DNA from: Flavobacterium collinsii
GTDB taxonomy: Bacteria > Bacteroidota > Bacteroidia > Flavobacteriales > Flavobacteriaceae
Direction: 5' to 3'
Length of the DNA stretch: 45,875 bases
NCBI RefSeq assembly: GCF_902804485.1
Contig: NZ_CADCST010000112.1
Location: 1-45,875 of the forward strand
Below are positions 25,430 to 34,743 of the stretch, piece after piece (positions within the stretch are counted from its first letter, which is position 1; every line of letters begins with the position of its first letter). The notes beneath the pieces are model-generated. The model saw nothing but the letters and a program-made list of their open reading frames with translations, was not told the DNA's origin and did not search any database. The position numbers and the translations under genes were made by a program.

Positions 25430-25708
25430 ATGATCTCAATTACCGCTATTTTAAAAAGTAAACCGGAAAATACCGCACAAATAAAAAACATGCTAAATCA
25501 TTTGGTTACAGAAACCAGAAAAGAAGAGGCTTGCATACGTTATGATCTTCATCACAGTGAAAATGTTTTTATTATTTGGGAAGAATGGAAAGACCAGCCA
25601 GGACTTGACATCCATAACAATCAATCGTATTTACTGGATTTCATTAAAGAAAGCGAAACTTTCATCTCCTCTCCTATACAGGTTTACAAAACAGCACAAA
25701 TCTTATAA
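25430..25708 (+). CDS. YgiN-like quinol monooxygenase (ABM domain)
   Basis: The 92-aa protein consists of one antibiotic-biosynthesis-monooxygenase ferredoxin-like domain: ISITAILKSKPENTAQIKNM, EACIRYDLHHSENVFIIWEEW, and a C-terminal strand. It probably re-oxidises hydroquinones made by the MdaB-like enzyme. It sits 2 nt after mdaB and 12 nt before the next gene. Confidence 0.88.
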   Translation: MISITAILKSKPENTAQIKNMLNHLVTETRKEEACIRYDLHHSENVFIIWEEWKDQPGLDIHNNQSYLLDFIKESETFISSPIQVYKTAQIL

Positions 25709-25720
25709 TGCAAAGAAACG

Positions 25721-26701
25721 ATGAAAGCACTTTTTACAAATACTTACGAATCTGATTTTGTCAGTACTGAAATAGAAATACCAACTCCAAAAAGCGGAGA
25801 AGTTTTGATTAAAATTCATGCGAGCGGTGTTAACCCGATCGACAACAAAATTCGCATTGGAGTCTCGCCTTACGCATCACCGGTTTTACCTGCGATTTTA
25901 GGAACTGATCTTGCCGGTGTTGTGGAAGCCATCGGAAAAGATGTTACTGATTTTAAAGTTGGTGATGAAGTGTACGGACTCGCCGGAGGTGTACTGGGAC
26001 TTCAGGGAACTTTAGCCGAATATACTGCTGTTGATGCTTCCTTACTGGCTTTAAAACCTACGAACTTAAGCATGAAAGAGGCCGCAGCTGTTCCGCTTGT
26101 ATTGTTAACAGCTTGGGAAGGCCTAATTGACAGGGCAAAAGTAAAAAAAGGTGATCAGGTTTTGGTTCATGCCGGAGCCGGAGGTGTTGGACATATGGTC
26201 GTACAGTTGGCCCGCATTTTTGGTGCCGATGTTTATGCAACCGTTTCGCCTGAAAAAGCTCCTATTGCAAAAGCCTTTGGAGCAACTCCAATTGATTACA
26301 GAACTACAACTGTTGAAGATTATGTCGAGCAATTTACAGCGGGAAAAGGTTTTGATATTATTTACGATACCGTAGGCGGGACATCCTTAGACGATTCTTT
26401 TAAAGCCATTCGCCATTATGGTCAGATTGCCAGTTGTTATGCTTTTGGAACACACAATTTAGCTACAGGATCTCTTCGATCTGCCAGTTTACACGGTGTT
26501 TTTGTTTTGCATCCGATGATTAGCGGTGAAGGCAGAAAACATCATGGAGACATCCTGAAAGAAGCTGCAAAATTTATCGAAGAAGGAAAACTAAAACCTA
26601 TTATTGATCCCCGAAAATTCACATTAGATAATGCGATAGAGGCTCATAAAGCGGTTAGTGATGGTTCGGCTATCGGAAAAATTGTAGTGGATATCGTTTA
26701 A
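25721..26701 (+). CDS. Quinone oxidoreductase-like medium-chain dehydrogenase
   Basis: The 326-aa protein is an MDR-superfamily enzyme with no zinc ligands visible. Signs are VLIKIHASGVNPIDNKIR, the LGTDLAGVVEAIG segment, GDEVYGL, LVHAGAGGVGHMVVQLAR (NADPH-binding GxGGVG) and the C-terminal GKIVVDIV. It reduces quinones or enones with NADPH. It is the last gene of the AraC-controlled redox cluster. Confidence 0.9.
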   Translation: MKALFTNTYESDFVSTEIEIPTPKSGEVLIKIHASGVNPIDNKIRIGVSPYASPVLPAILGTDLAGVVEAIGKDVTDFKVGDEVYGLAGGVLGLQGTLAEYTAVDASLLALKPTNLSMKEAAAVPLVLLTAWEGLIDRAKVKKGDQVLVHAGAGGVGHMVVQLARIFGADVYATVSPEKAPIAKAFGATPIDYRTTTVEDYVEQFTAGKGFDIIYDTVGGTSLDDSFKAIRHYGQIASCYAFGTHNLATGSLRSASLHGVFVLHPMISGEGRKHHGDILKEAAKFIEEGKLKPIIDPRKFTLDNAIEAHKAVSDGSAIGKIVVDIV

Positions 26702-26798
26702 TTTCAAAATTTCACTCTTTTTTGTGATATTAATTTACTTACAAAATTAATTTCGATAAAAAAGTTAACTTGCCTCTTATTCAAAACTTTACAATTTT

Positions 26799-27266
26799 AT
26801 GAGCGAGTACCACTTAGCAGAAATTAATATTGCCAAAATGAAAGGTATTGACATAAACGATCCTATCATGAAAGAGTTTAAAGAAAATATAGATCTTGTG
26901 AATACTTTGGCCGAAAACAGTGATGGCTTTGTGTGGAGGTTGAAAGATGAGAGTTATAATACGACAAATCCTAATCCGTATAATGATGAGCAGGTTCTTA
27001 TTAATATCTCCGTTTGGGAGAATGTTGAAACATTAGAGCATTATATGTACAAGACTTTTCACAGCGATTTTTTAAAACGCCGAAAAGAATGGTTTTTTAA
27101 ATATGGTAAGGCACATACAGCAATGTGGTGGATTCCTAAAGGTCACGTTCCAACTCTTGAAGAAGCGGTAGAAAAATTAGATTATTTACAGCAAAATGGA
27201 GTTTCGGAATTAGTGTTTGATCTTCGAAACAAGTTTCCGGCACCACAATTCAAAAATATTTCCTAG
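26799..27266 (+). CDS. DUF3291-family protein
   Basis: The 155-aa protein has the DUF3291 pattern: YHLAEINIAKMKG, DGFVWRLKDE, NISVWENVETLEHYMYKTFHSDFLKRRKEWF and TAMWWIPKGHVPTLEEAV. It resembles a heme-degrading or ABM-type ferredoxin-like dimer. The function is not established. It stands alone, with a terminator directly downstream. Confidence 0.85.
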   Translation: MSEYHLAEINIAKMKGIDINDPIMKEFKENIDLVNTLAENSDGFVWRLKDESYNTTNPNPYNDEQVLINISVWENVETLEHYMYKTFHSDFLKRRKEWFFKYGKAHTAMWWIPKGHVPTLEEAVEKLDYLQQNGVSELVFDLRNKFPAPQFKNIS

Positions 27267-27285
27267 TAAAATCATTAAATAAAAA

Positions 27286-27316
27286 AGAGACTGTATCCCA
27301 AAAGGACACAGTCTCT
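27286..27316. terminator. Bidirectional terminator between convergent genes
   Basis: The stem AGAGACTGTATCC (27286-27298) pairs with 27304-27316 with one mismatch; loop CAAAA. On the plus strand it is followed by a short T stretch and on the minus strand by TTTTT, serving DUF3291 and the metalloprotease. Confidence 0.8.
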
Positions 27317-27337
27317 GTCTTTTCATATTAAACTAAA

Positions 27338-30300
27338 CTACTGCTTTATGATTTTCTGAGTGAAAGTCTTTTTAGCTGAAGAAGTTACGTTTAGGAAATA
27401 TACTCCTCTTGTTTTTCCCGATAAATTAATCGTTTTTTCGGTGTTATTTCCTCCGGCAAAAGTTTCAGTATAAATCATTTTTCCTTCTGCGCTATGAACG
27501 GTAACCGTATAATTGTCCGCATTAGATGGTGTTACCACATGAAAAACATTACTGGACGGATTTGGATATACCTGAACTCCTTTCAGATTGTCTACTTCTC
27601 TTGGTTTTGTTACTGTTAAATTAGGTCCGTTATCGATTTTAAAATTATCAAACCAAATTCTGGTTCCAAAACCTGAAGTGTTTTTGAATTTTATCAAAAC
27701 ATTTTTCTGTTGTTTTACAATGCTTAAATCAATCTTTTCGGCTCTCCAGTCGGAATCTTTGGTTGGAGTCCAATCATTAGTTTCATTCGCTCCGGTTGTT
27801 GCCGGGTCGTCCTGAATTGGAGGGGAGACCGTTTGCAACTGTATTTGATTTTTAGAATATACATTTGTCCATGTCACACCGCAATCTGAAGACACCAAGA
27901 TATCAATCTTATCAGGAGCGGGTGCCGAATCATACACACTTAAATACTGTGTATAAGCCAGATCAAAATACAAATAGGGTGTCGATGCAGAAGAAAAATC
28001 TACTGCTTTTAAAATAAGCTCATCGATTTTAGCTGTTGGATTGTCGGCATTATTAATCACCAAACAGGATAAGTCTCCTTTGCCAACATCCGAACGTTTT
28101 TCCCATGTAATGACATCTTTGTCAGGATTAATTATTTCCCAATCCTGAACAGGAAAACTTCCTTCAAAATTTTCCGTAAATGGAAGAGTATTTTTGCTTT
28201 TCACAACCACTACTCCGGTTTTTGTTATAGCAGTTCCCGCTCCATAAGGATTAGAAGCCGTTAAAGTCACATCGTAAGTTCCCGGGTTATTATAAACCAC
28301 AGTAGGTACTTTGCTTGTCGAAGATGATGGTGTACCTCCCGGAAATGACCATGCCCATGCCGTAGGTTCTCCGGTTGAGTTATCATTAAAAGCAATTGGA
28401 AGATCACTGCACAATCTTTCGTTCTCCACTGTAAACTCAGAAAACGGAGTTTCTTTACTATCAAAATTGAATTTCAAATTATCAATCCATATTCTTGCAC
28501 CATATCCAGAAGTATTTTTGAATTTAAACAAAACGTTCGATTCCCCTTTGAACCTGGTCAGGATCACTCTTTCAGTTCTCCAATGTGAATCTGAAGTTGG
28601 AATCCAATTGTTGGCATCGGCGCTTTCAAATGTTTCCAACTCCATATGAGTCTTTTTATAAATACTTTCCCAGGTAAGTCCGCAATCTTTTGAAACGAGA
28701 ATTTCCAGAGCGTCCGGACTCACAGCATCAAATTTGGCATAGGCTACATCGAATGAAAAATCGGTTACTCCCACTGACAAATTAGCTGGTCTCAGAATAA
28801 TTTCATCTACCTCACCCACCTTATCATTGTCGGCATTATTCATAACCATACAAGAAGAGGAGTTATGCCCTACTCCGATGCGTTGTTCCCAGGCCAATTT
28901 GTTGTCCGGATTAATAATTTCCCAGTCTGGAGGAGGAAAAGAACCTTCAAAGCCTTCGGTGAAAGAAGTTTTGTAAGGATCCACAATGGTTATAAAATTA
29001 TTTTTAGTAATTATTGTTCCGCTACCATTGGCATTTTTAGTAGCCAATGTTACGGCATAAGATCCCGGTACATCATAGATTACTGTTGGATTCTGATCTG
29101 TAGAACTTGACGGTGTTCCTCCTGGAAACGACCAGTTCCATGACGTTGGATTTCCTGTTGAAACATCTACAAATGGAGCTGTAAGACTTGTACAGCGTGT
29201 ATCTCTCATATTGGATGCAAAATCAGAGACCGGAGTAGTGGCCTGTGTAACAGCAACGTTTACATTATCAATCCAAACTCGTGTTCCATAACCCGACACG
29301 TTTACAAAACGAATAGAAACATTATTACTCCCTATGTAAGCGCCAAGATCGACTACTTCTTTTCGCCAATTGGCATCCGTGACAGGTATCCAATTATTGG
29401 CCTGAGCTGTAGGAACAGCTGTGGTTTGTAAAGCCGTATGCGTTTTAGAATAAACATCATTCCAGGTAAGTCCACAATCTATCGAAACCTGTACTTTTAA
29501 AACATCAGGGCTTATATCATCAAACTTGGTATAAGCAACATCAAAATACATTTGACTGTTCTGTCCTGCTGTCAAATCAAAATAAGGCAATCTGATATAA
29601 TCCAAAGCACCTACTACCGAATTATCGGCATTGTTCATAATCATGCACGAACTGTCATTGTGGCCCACACCTTTACGTTTTTCCCATCCAAGACCTTTGT
29701 CCGGATTTGTAACTTCCCATCCTCTCGGAGGAAAAGTTCCTGCAAAGCTCTCCGTTAAATTTGCATTTGATTTCTGATCTACTTCAATGTAATTCTGCAC
29801 TTCTTTTGTATTTGTTCCCAGCGAGTTGGTTACCTCTAAGGTTACTTTGTAATTTCCGGATGAATTATAGGTAACTACCGGATTTTTGTCTGTTGAAGTT
29901 GCCGGAGCTCCTCCTTCGAAAGTCCACACTCTCGAATTGGGCAATCCCAAAGAAACGTCTTTAAACGTTATTGCTTTTCCGGAACAAACTGCTGTTGTAC
30001 TACTATTAAAATTAGCCACAGGAGCGGTTTCAATAACACCAACTGCTCCGAGATTAGCAGGATCCCATAATAAGCCTCTTGGGTATTTGGCAACTGTCTT
30101 ATCTTCCAACCAGTATGTCATCGCATTGGTCTGATCTCTGGTATACATATTCTGGCACTCGGTATTGTAATCCATGTGATTTTCGGCGTTGGCATAAACT
30201 CCACAGCTATTTAGTACATTTCTGGTGCAGCCTTCCGCAACTTTGGTTGGAGGAGTATCGGCCATTCCATCATTAACCGGATCACAATCGTCCTGAAAAG

Positions 30301-31021
30301 TGTGTTTTAATCCAAAATAATGACCAAACTCATGTGTCATTACTTTTGCAAAAGTAGCACTCGCATGTGATCCGCAAGTACTGCCTATATATCTGTGGTT
30401 GAAAGCCACACGCGGTATTGCATCCTGAATGGGTAAAAAAGCATGTCCTGAACCAGTAGGTCCCTGTCCTGTATTGGGTTCATCAACCACCAAAACATCA
30501 AGATAATACCTGTTGTTTTTACCGTACCAGATGTAGTCATAAATTCTAGCATCATAACCGTCTGCAACGTGTGCTTCGGGATGCCAGTCTAAACCCGGAA
30601 TTTCTAAAGGTTTGCCCTCAGGATCAACCGTGGCTAAAACAAACTGAATGTTCATTTTACTTTTAACAGCGTCAAAACGAGGATCAGTTGTGATATATCC
30701 GGGAAACAAACCATTAAAATCTTTGTTAACCGTTAGCAATGCATCATCAATTCTACATTTCATCTGCTCTTTGGTAAAAGCATTATTGATATTTGTTCCA
30801 TCGGCCAAAATGTGAAACACGACTGGAATAATATAAGGAACTGTAGCTGCTTTCTTTGTATTACCTTTCTTCCAGGTTTTGATTTTTGAAAGCGATTTTT
30901 GAAATGCAGTTTCTTCCTTTTGGGACAATTGGGTTCCACAACCAATTGGGTTTTGGCTTTGCCCAAAGGAAATGCAACATTGAAGCAGAAAAACTGCAAC
31001 AATAAGGTAATTTTTTTTCAA
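27338..31021 (-). CDS. Secreted M43-type metalloprotease with three PKD and jelly-roll repeats and a T9SS sorting domain
   Basis: The 1227-aa protein has a signal peptide (1-20). The catalytic domain (about 60-315) carries HEFGHYFGLKH at 230-240 (HExxHxxGxxH zinc site, Glu231) and HMDY at 282-285 as the Met-turn, typical of pappalysin-like proteases. Three PKD domains follow (about 334-415, 598-680, 860-940), each followed by a choice-of-anchor-J/MAM-like sandwich (about 420-592, 685-853, 945-1132). The C-terminal domain (about 1150-1227, VYPNPSSNVF to KIIKQ) is a type IX secretion sorting signal. It is probably exported through the outer membrane and either released or attached to the surface. 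It is the longest gene of the window and appears monocistronic. Confidence 0.93.
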   Translation of the reverse strand: MKKNYLIVAVFLLQCCISFGQSQNPIGCGTQLSQKEETAFQKSLSKIKTWKKGNTKKAATVPYIIPVVFHILADGTNINNAFTKEQMKCRIDDALLTVNKDFNGLFPGYITTDPRFDAVKSKMNIQFVLATVDPEGKPLEIPGLDWHPEAHVADGYDARIYDYIWYGKNNRYYLDVLVVDEPNTGQGPTGSGHAFLPIQDAIPRVAFNHRYIGSTCGSHASATFAKVMTHEFGHYFGLKHTFQDDCDPVNDGMADTPPTKVAEGCTRNVLNSCGVYANAENHMDYNTECQNMYTRDQTNAMTYWLEDKTVAKYPRGLLWDPANLGAVGVIETAPVANFNSSTTAVCSGKAITFKDVSLGLPNSRVWTFEGGAPATSTDKNPVVTYNSSGNYKVTLEVTNSLGTNTKEVQNYIEVDQKSNANLTESFAGTFPPRGWEVTNPDKGLGWEKRKGVGHNDSSCMIMNNADNSVVGALDYIRLPYFDLTAGQNSQMYFDVAYTKFDDISPDVLKVQVSIDCGLTWNDVYSKTHTALQTTAVPTAQANNWIPVTDANWRKEVVDLGAYIGSNNVSIRFVNVSGYGTRVWIDNVNVAVTQATTPVSDFASNMRDTRCTSLTAPFVDVSTGNPTSWNWSFPGGTPSSSTDQNPTVIYDVPGSYAVTLATKNANGSGTIITKNNFITIVDPYKTSFTEGFEGSFPPPDWEIINPDNKLAWEQRIGVGHNSSSCMVMNNADNDKVGEVDEIILRPANLSVGVTDFSFDVAYAKFDAVSPDALEILVSKDCGLTWESIYKKTHMELETFESADANNWIPTSDSHWRTERVILTRFKGESNVLFKFKNTSGYGARIWIDNLKFNFDSKETPFSEFTVENERLCSDLPIAFNDNSTGEPTAWAWSFPGGTPSSSTSKVPTVVYNNPGTYDVTLTASNPYGAGTAITKTGVVVVKSKNTLPFTENFEGSFPVQDWEIINPDKDVITWEKRSDVGKGDLSCLVINNADNPTAKIDELILKAVDFSSASTPYLYFDLAYTQYLSVYDSAPAPDKIDILVSSDCGVTWTNVYSKNQIQLQTVSPPIQDDPATTGANETNDWTPTKDSDWRAEKIDLSIVKQQKNVLIKFKNTSGFGTRIWFDNFKIDNGPNLTVTKPREVDNLKGVQVYPNPSSNVFHVVTPSNADNYTVTVHSAEGKMIYTETFAGGNNTEKTINLSGKTRGVYFLNVTSSAKKTFTQKIIKQ

Positions 31022-31242
31022 AATAATAGTTTTTTGTTAGTTGTTATTCCGAATACTAAATTGTCAGAAAAATTGTTAAAAAATTAAACTTTAAAAACAA
31101 ATTATTCTTAAACATTCTATATTCGATGGTTTTTTTGATAAAAATATCCAATTAACACCTATAAAAAAGATATTATCTTATTGTAAAACAATTGTATCTT
31201 ATCTGGTTTTTATATTTGCGATATGGTCTGAAAAACAAAAAA

Positions 31243-31259
31243 CTGCCCCTTTCAGGCAG
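31243..31259 (-). terminator. Terminator after the methyltransferase gene
   Basis: On the minus strand the stem CTGCC/GGCAG has a 7-nt loop and is followed by a run of six T. It lies about 40 nt after the stop codon at 31298. Confidence 0.7.
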
Positions 31260-31297
31260 CTTTTCTTAAAAAATATTTTCAATTCCTCCTATCTTAC

Positions 31298-32005
31298 TTA
31301 CTTTATTCCTCCAAAAGCTCCAAAACACATGTTTTTGTGCAAAATCTCCACTTTTGTAAAACCAACCTTTTTCATCAAATCCAATTGGTAATTCATAGAT
31401 CTTGGCGTATCTTCTTTCTCCACATACTCCAATACTTTTTGTCGGTATTCGGCTCCTCCAACTCCTTCCAGATAATCACTATAACGTTGCCAGGTATAGC
31501 TGTTTAAAACTTCGGTATCCTGAGTGATTAAATCTGAAATAAAAAAGCAACCACCGGGTTTTAATAACTTAAAAATTTTAGCAAAAGTAGTTTCCCAATC
31601 TTGATCGTCCCTCAAATGATGCAAAACTGCTCCTGCCAAGATAATATCAAAATGGTTTTCTGCTAAAGCTACTTCTCTGATATCACCTTGTTTTGCCTCT
31701 ACTGTTCCGTTGGTTTCTTTCGAAACTCTTTCAAAAGCCCTGTCCAGCATCGGTAGACTCAAATCGACCAAGGTGCAATTTAAATTCGGGACTTTCGAAA
31801 GCATTTTTAAAGTATAATTTCCGGCACCACAGCCTATATCCAAAACATTAACGCCAGTTGGAACAATCCTTTTGGCAGCTTCGGTAATTAACTCCAGGGA
31901 AATGGTTGCATCGATAGTAGCTACCTGTCCGGTTTCTAAATTTGAAAATCGCTCGACATCCTTATCAAAACGTTCTCTGATCTCTTCAATGGTTGATTTA
32001 TTCAT
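31298..32005 (-). CDS. Class I SAM-dependent methyltransferase
   Basis: The 235-aa protein has motif I VLDIGCGAGNYTLKML, the LVDLSLPMLDRA acidic loop, IILAGAVLHHL and LLKPGGCFFISDL, a complete Rossmann methyltransferase. The substrate cannot be inferred. Its closest shape is the small-molecule or ubiquinone-type methyltransferases. No neighbour clarifies its role. Confidence 0.88.
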   Translation of the reverse strand: MNKSTIEEIRERFDKDVERFSNLETGQVATIDATISLELITEAAKRIVPTGVNVLDIGCGAGNYTLKMLSKVPNLNCTLVDLSLPMLDRAFERVSKETNGTVEAKQGDIREVALAENHFDIILAGAVLHHLRDDQDWETTFAKIFKLLKPGGCFFISDLITQDTEVLNSYTWQRYSDYLEGVGGAEYRQKVLEYVEKEDTPRSMNYQLDLMKKVGFTKVEILHKNMCFGAFGGIK

Positions 32006-32095
32006 AGTTTTTTTGTTTTTTATTGCTCACCAATCAGACGGATTTTAACTAGTTTGCATGGCTTTTATGTTTGATACTTTATAAACTTTTTTTTC

Positions 32096-32166
32096 GCCAC
32101 GAATTCACGAATTTCTTTTTTAGTTTGCGTATAAATTTTAAAAATAAAAAAACGTGAATTCGTGGC
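32096..32166. repeat. Palindromic intergenic element (GCCACGAATTCACG family)
   Basis: A perfect 14-bp inverted repeat has arms 32096-32109 and 32153-32166 around 43 bp. It shares its CACGAATTC core with the imperfect copy at 41318-41374 and with the 22292 array. Confidence 0.75.
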
Positions 32167-32265
32167 TAAAAAAACATTACAATTTATAACAAGAATCCCA
32201 ATAATAAAAAGAGAACTTTTAAATACCTTAGCAAATTATAATTCTACAAAATAAAACCAACAAAA

Positions 32266-33546
32266 ATGGCTGAGCAATCTTCAATCCAGTGTCCAAATTG
32301 TGGCACACCAATCGATGTAAATGATGTTTTGAAGCATCAATTGGAAGATAGTATCCGTAAAGAATTTCAACAAAAAGCTACCGCTCAGTCCAAAGAAATG
32401 GAACTTAAAAATGAGCAGTTCGAAAAAGCAAAAGCTGAATTTGAAGCCAAGAAAAAGCAGGAGAATGAACTTTTTGCTGAACGACTGGACCGTGAAAGAA
32501 AGGTTGCCGAAAAAGAGATTACTCAAAAACTAAAAACCAAACTAGAAGAAGAAAATAAAGATCGTTTACTTCTAATGGAAAAAGAACTTTCAGAGAAATC
32601 GGAAAAACTTCGTGAACTTAATAAAATGGAAGGCGAAATTGCCAAGCTTCAGCGCGAAAAACTGGAAATGAAAGAAGCAATCGAGGCTGAAGCTCAAAAA
32701 CAGCTTAACGCGACTTTAGTTTTAGAACGTGATAAAATCCGAAAACAAGAAGAGGAAAAAAACGAACTAAAAATAAAAGAATACCAAAAACAATCTGACG
32801 ATCAAAAAAAGCTGATCGAGGAAATGAAGCGCAAGCAGGAACAAGGTTCTATGCAGTTGCAAGGTGAAGTGATGGAACTCGCGATTGAAGAATGGCTGGC
32901 CAGTAATTTCCCATTAGACACGATCGACGAAATAAAAAAAGGTGCCAATGGAGCTGATTGCCTTCAGGTGGTAAATACGCGAGAAGTACAAAATTGTGGT
33001 TCTATTTATTACGAAAGTAAGCGTACCAAAGCTTTTCAGCCCGCGTGGATTGAAAAATTCAAAAACGATATTAGAACCAAAAGAGCGAATATTGGTGTTT
33101 TAGTGACCGAGGTTATGCCTGCCGGAATGGACCGCATGGGAATGCGTGACGGAATCTGGATTTGTACTTATGAAGAATTTAAAGGTTTAAGTGCTGTTTT
33201 ACGACAATCTTTAATACAGGTTAGCCAGGCTGTTCAGGCACAAGAAAACAAAGGCGATAAGATGTCGATGTTGTATGATTTTTTAACCAGCAATGAATTC
33301 CGCTTACAAGTAGAAGGAATTGTTGAAGGTTTCACACAGATGCAAAGTGATCTGGATTCAGAAAAAAGAGCCATGCAGCGTATTTGGAAACAACGTGAAA
33401 AGCAGATTGAAAAAGTAGTTCACAATACTTTGGGAATGTACGGTTCGATTCGCGGTATTGCCGGAAATGCCGTTCAGACAGTAAGAGCTTTAGAACTTGA
33501 TTTTGTCGAAGACGATGAAGAACAAAAAACAAAGGAGCTGGAATAA
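32266..33546 (+). CDS. DUF2130-family coiled-coil protein
   Basis: The 426-aa protein has an N-terminal CPNCGTPID zinc-ribbon-like motif (residues 9-17) and a long charged coiled coil (about 25-200, Lys/Glu-rich). A conserved C-terminal DUF2130 domain follows (about 205-400: GEVMELAIEEWLASNFPLD, YYESKRTKAFQPAWIEKFK, ANIGVLVTEVMPAGMDRMG). The domain is related to restriction-endonuclease-like RmuC folds, although activity is not established. It is cytoplasmic and stands alone. Confidence 0.88.
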   Translation: MAEQSSIQCPNCGTPIDVNDVLKHQLEDSIRKEFQQKATAQSKEMELKNEQFEKAKAEFEAKKKQENELFAERLDRERKVAEKEITQKLKTKLEEENKDRLLLMEKELSEKSEKLRELNKMEGEIAKLQREKLEMKEAIEAEAQKQLNATLVLERDKIRKQEEEKNELKIKEYQKQSDDQKKLIEEMKRKQEQGSMQLQGEVMELAIEEWLASNFPLDTIDEIKKGANGADCLQVVNTREVQNCGSIYYESKRTKAFQPAWIEKFKNDIRTKRANIGVLVTEVMPAGMDRMGMRDGIWICTYEEFKGLSAVLRQSLIQVSQAVQAQENKGDKMSMLYDFLTSNEFRLQVEGIVEGFTQMQSDLDSEKRAMQRIWKQREKQIEKVVHNTLGMYGSIRGIAGNAVQTVRALELDFVEDDEEQKTKELE

Positions 33547-33593
33547 TTACACAAGCTGTATCTTTTTTACCCTTTCAATTTTTATTTAAATAC

Positions 33594-33686
33594 AATTTGC
33601 CATTCCAATCAACGAATTCTTCTAAGTAATGTTGCTTTTTTACAACATTAAACTCGAGAGATCCATCACAATCGGAATGGCAAATT
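33594..33686. repeat. Nested inverted repeat between convergent genes
   Basis: The outer arms 33594-33610 and 33670-33686 match at 15 of 17 positions. Inside them is a perfect 8-bp hairpin (TAATGTTG, 33627-33634, with CAACATTA, 33643-33650). It lies between the stops of the DUF2130 and META-domain genes and could act as a bidirectional terminator or be a short mobile repeat. Confidence 0.6.
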
Positions 33687-33710
33687 TTATAGTTTTTTAT
33701 AAGACGGAAT

Positions 33711-34475
33711 TTAATCTACCTTTCTAAACACCAATAGTTTTCCATTAGGATTAGACAATATCAATCTTAGATCTCCAATTGAATAGGTAGTCGTACTTTG
33801 TAATGCCTTTACAAACTCGCCTTCTTTATTACTCGGCAAGCAAGCCATCATAGTTGAAGCTACATCAGAGAATCTCAACAATCCTTTTTCAAAGAAAATA
33901 GTTCCCCCAATAGAATTACAGCCTCCAAATCCCATGAATTTATTCTCCGCTGCGTTAATTTCAATTCTAGGCATTTCTTTTTGAAAATCGGCAATAGTCA
34001 CTTTTTTCCCATTTAACTCCTCTAAAACCCAGATATCATGCAAACGATAATCCGTAATGTATTTGCCGCAGCCGTTTAAAGTCTTACCATTTATCTCTAC
34101 CTTAACGGTATAAGGTGAAACAGTTCCCGACATTGAATCCGTACATTCAAATTGCTGAACGGTAACGGTAGCTGAAGTTTTTCCATTGTTTACTTTATAC
34201 ATCTTTACATTGGCATCCATTGCTCTGATAGGTTCAACAGATTTAAAACTAATGGATTCCATTCCTTCGATCAACGATGTAAAAACAATTTTATCTTTTC
34301 CAAATTTTAATCCCCAAAATGGTTCATTTCCAGTAGCTTCAAAATAAACACTTAAGTCCTCTTCTTCTGAAGTTGTTTTAGAAGTTGTTTCTTTTGTGTT
34401 TGTTTTTTTAACTGCAACCGACTTACAACTTAAGATCACAGACATTAGGGCGCATAGTAAAAGTACTTTTTTCAT
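33711..34475 (-). CDS. META-domain lipoprotein (HslJ-like) with N-terminal COG3650-like domain
   Basis: The 254-aa protein has lipobox ILSC (Cys17). A first domain (about 40-145) contains GNEPFWGLKFGKDKIVF and NGKTLNGCGKYITD, as in COG3650 lipoproteins. The second (about 148-252) is a META domain with VLEELNGKKV, FMGFGGCNSIGGTI, and STMMACLPSNKEGEFVKALQ. It is probably an outer-membrane-associated stress lipoprotein. The annotation is from domain recognition only. Confidence 0.88.
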   Translation of the reverse strand: MKKVLLLCALMSVILSCKSVAVKKTNTKETTSKTTSEEEDLSVYFEATGNEPFWGLKFGKDKIVFTSLIEGMESISFKSVEPIRAMDANVKMYKVNNGKTSATVTVQQFECTDSMSGTVSPYTVKVEINGKTLNGCGKYITDYRLHDIWVLEELNGKKVTIADFQKEMPRIEINAAENKFMGFGGCNSIGGTIFFEKGLLRFSDVASTMMACLPSNKEGEFVKALQSTTTYSIGDLRLILSNPNGKLLVFRKVD

Positions 34476-34743
34476 ATAATTAAATTTTTATTATGACTCC
34501 ACACTAGAAAAAACCGAGCCAAGAATCATTACTGCCTGTTTTTTATGATTTTTTTAAGTAGAACCTATTGTTAAATTTAAGAAAAATAACACAATTACAA
34601 AAAAAATCTAAAAACTAAAAAATACTACCAACTCTAACTGCTTAGAAAGAATGCAGTAAAACAAATCTATACTTCTGATAATCGAAAAAATTCACGTAAT
34701 AACTAATTTCAGTATCTTTGAATTCTATTCTTTTACTAAAAAA

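Noticed and set aside
31201..31265. Plus-strand TATATTTG promoter making a small RNA before the 31243 hairpin
   Set aside because: The -33 spacing would be only 16 nt and the product about 45 nt. The hairpin is better explained as the methyltransferase terminator.
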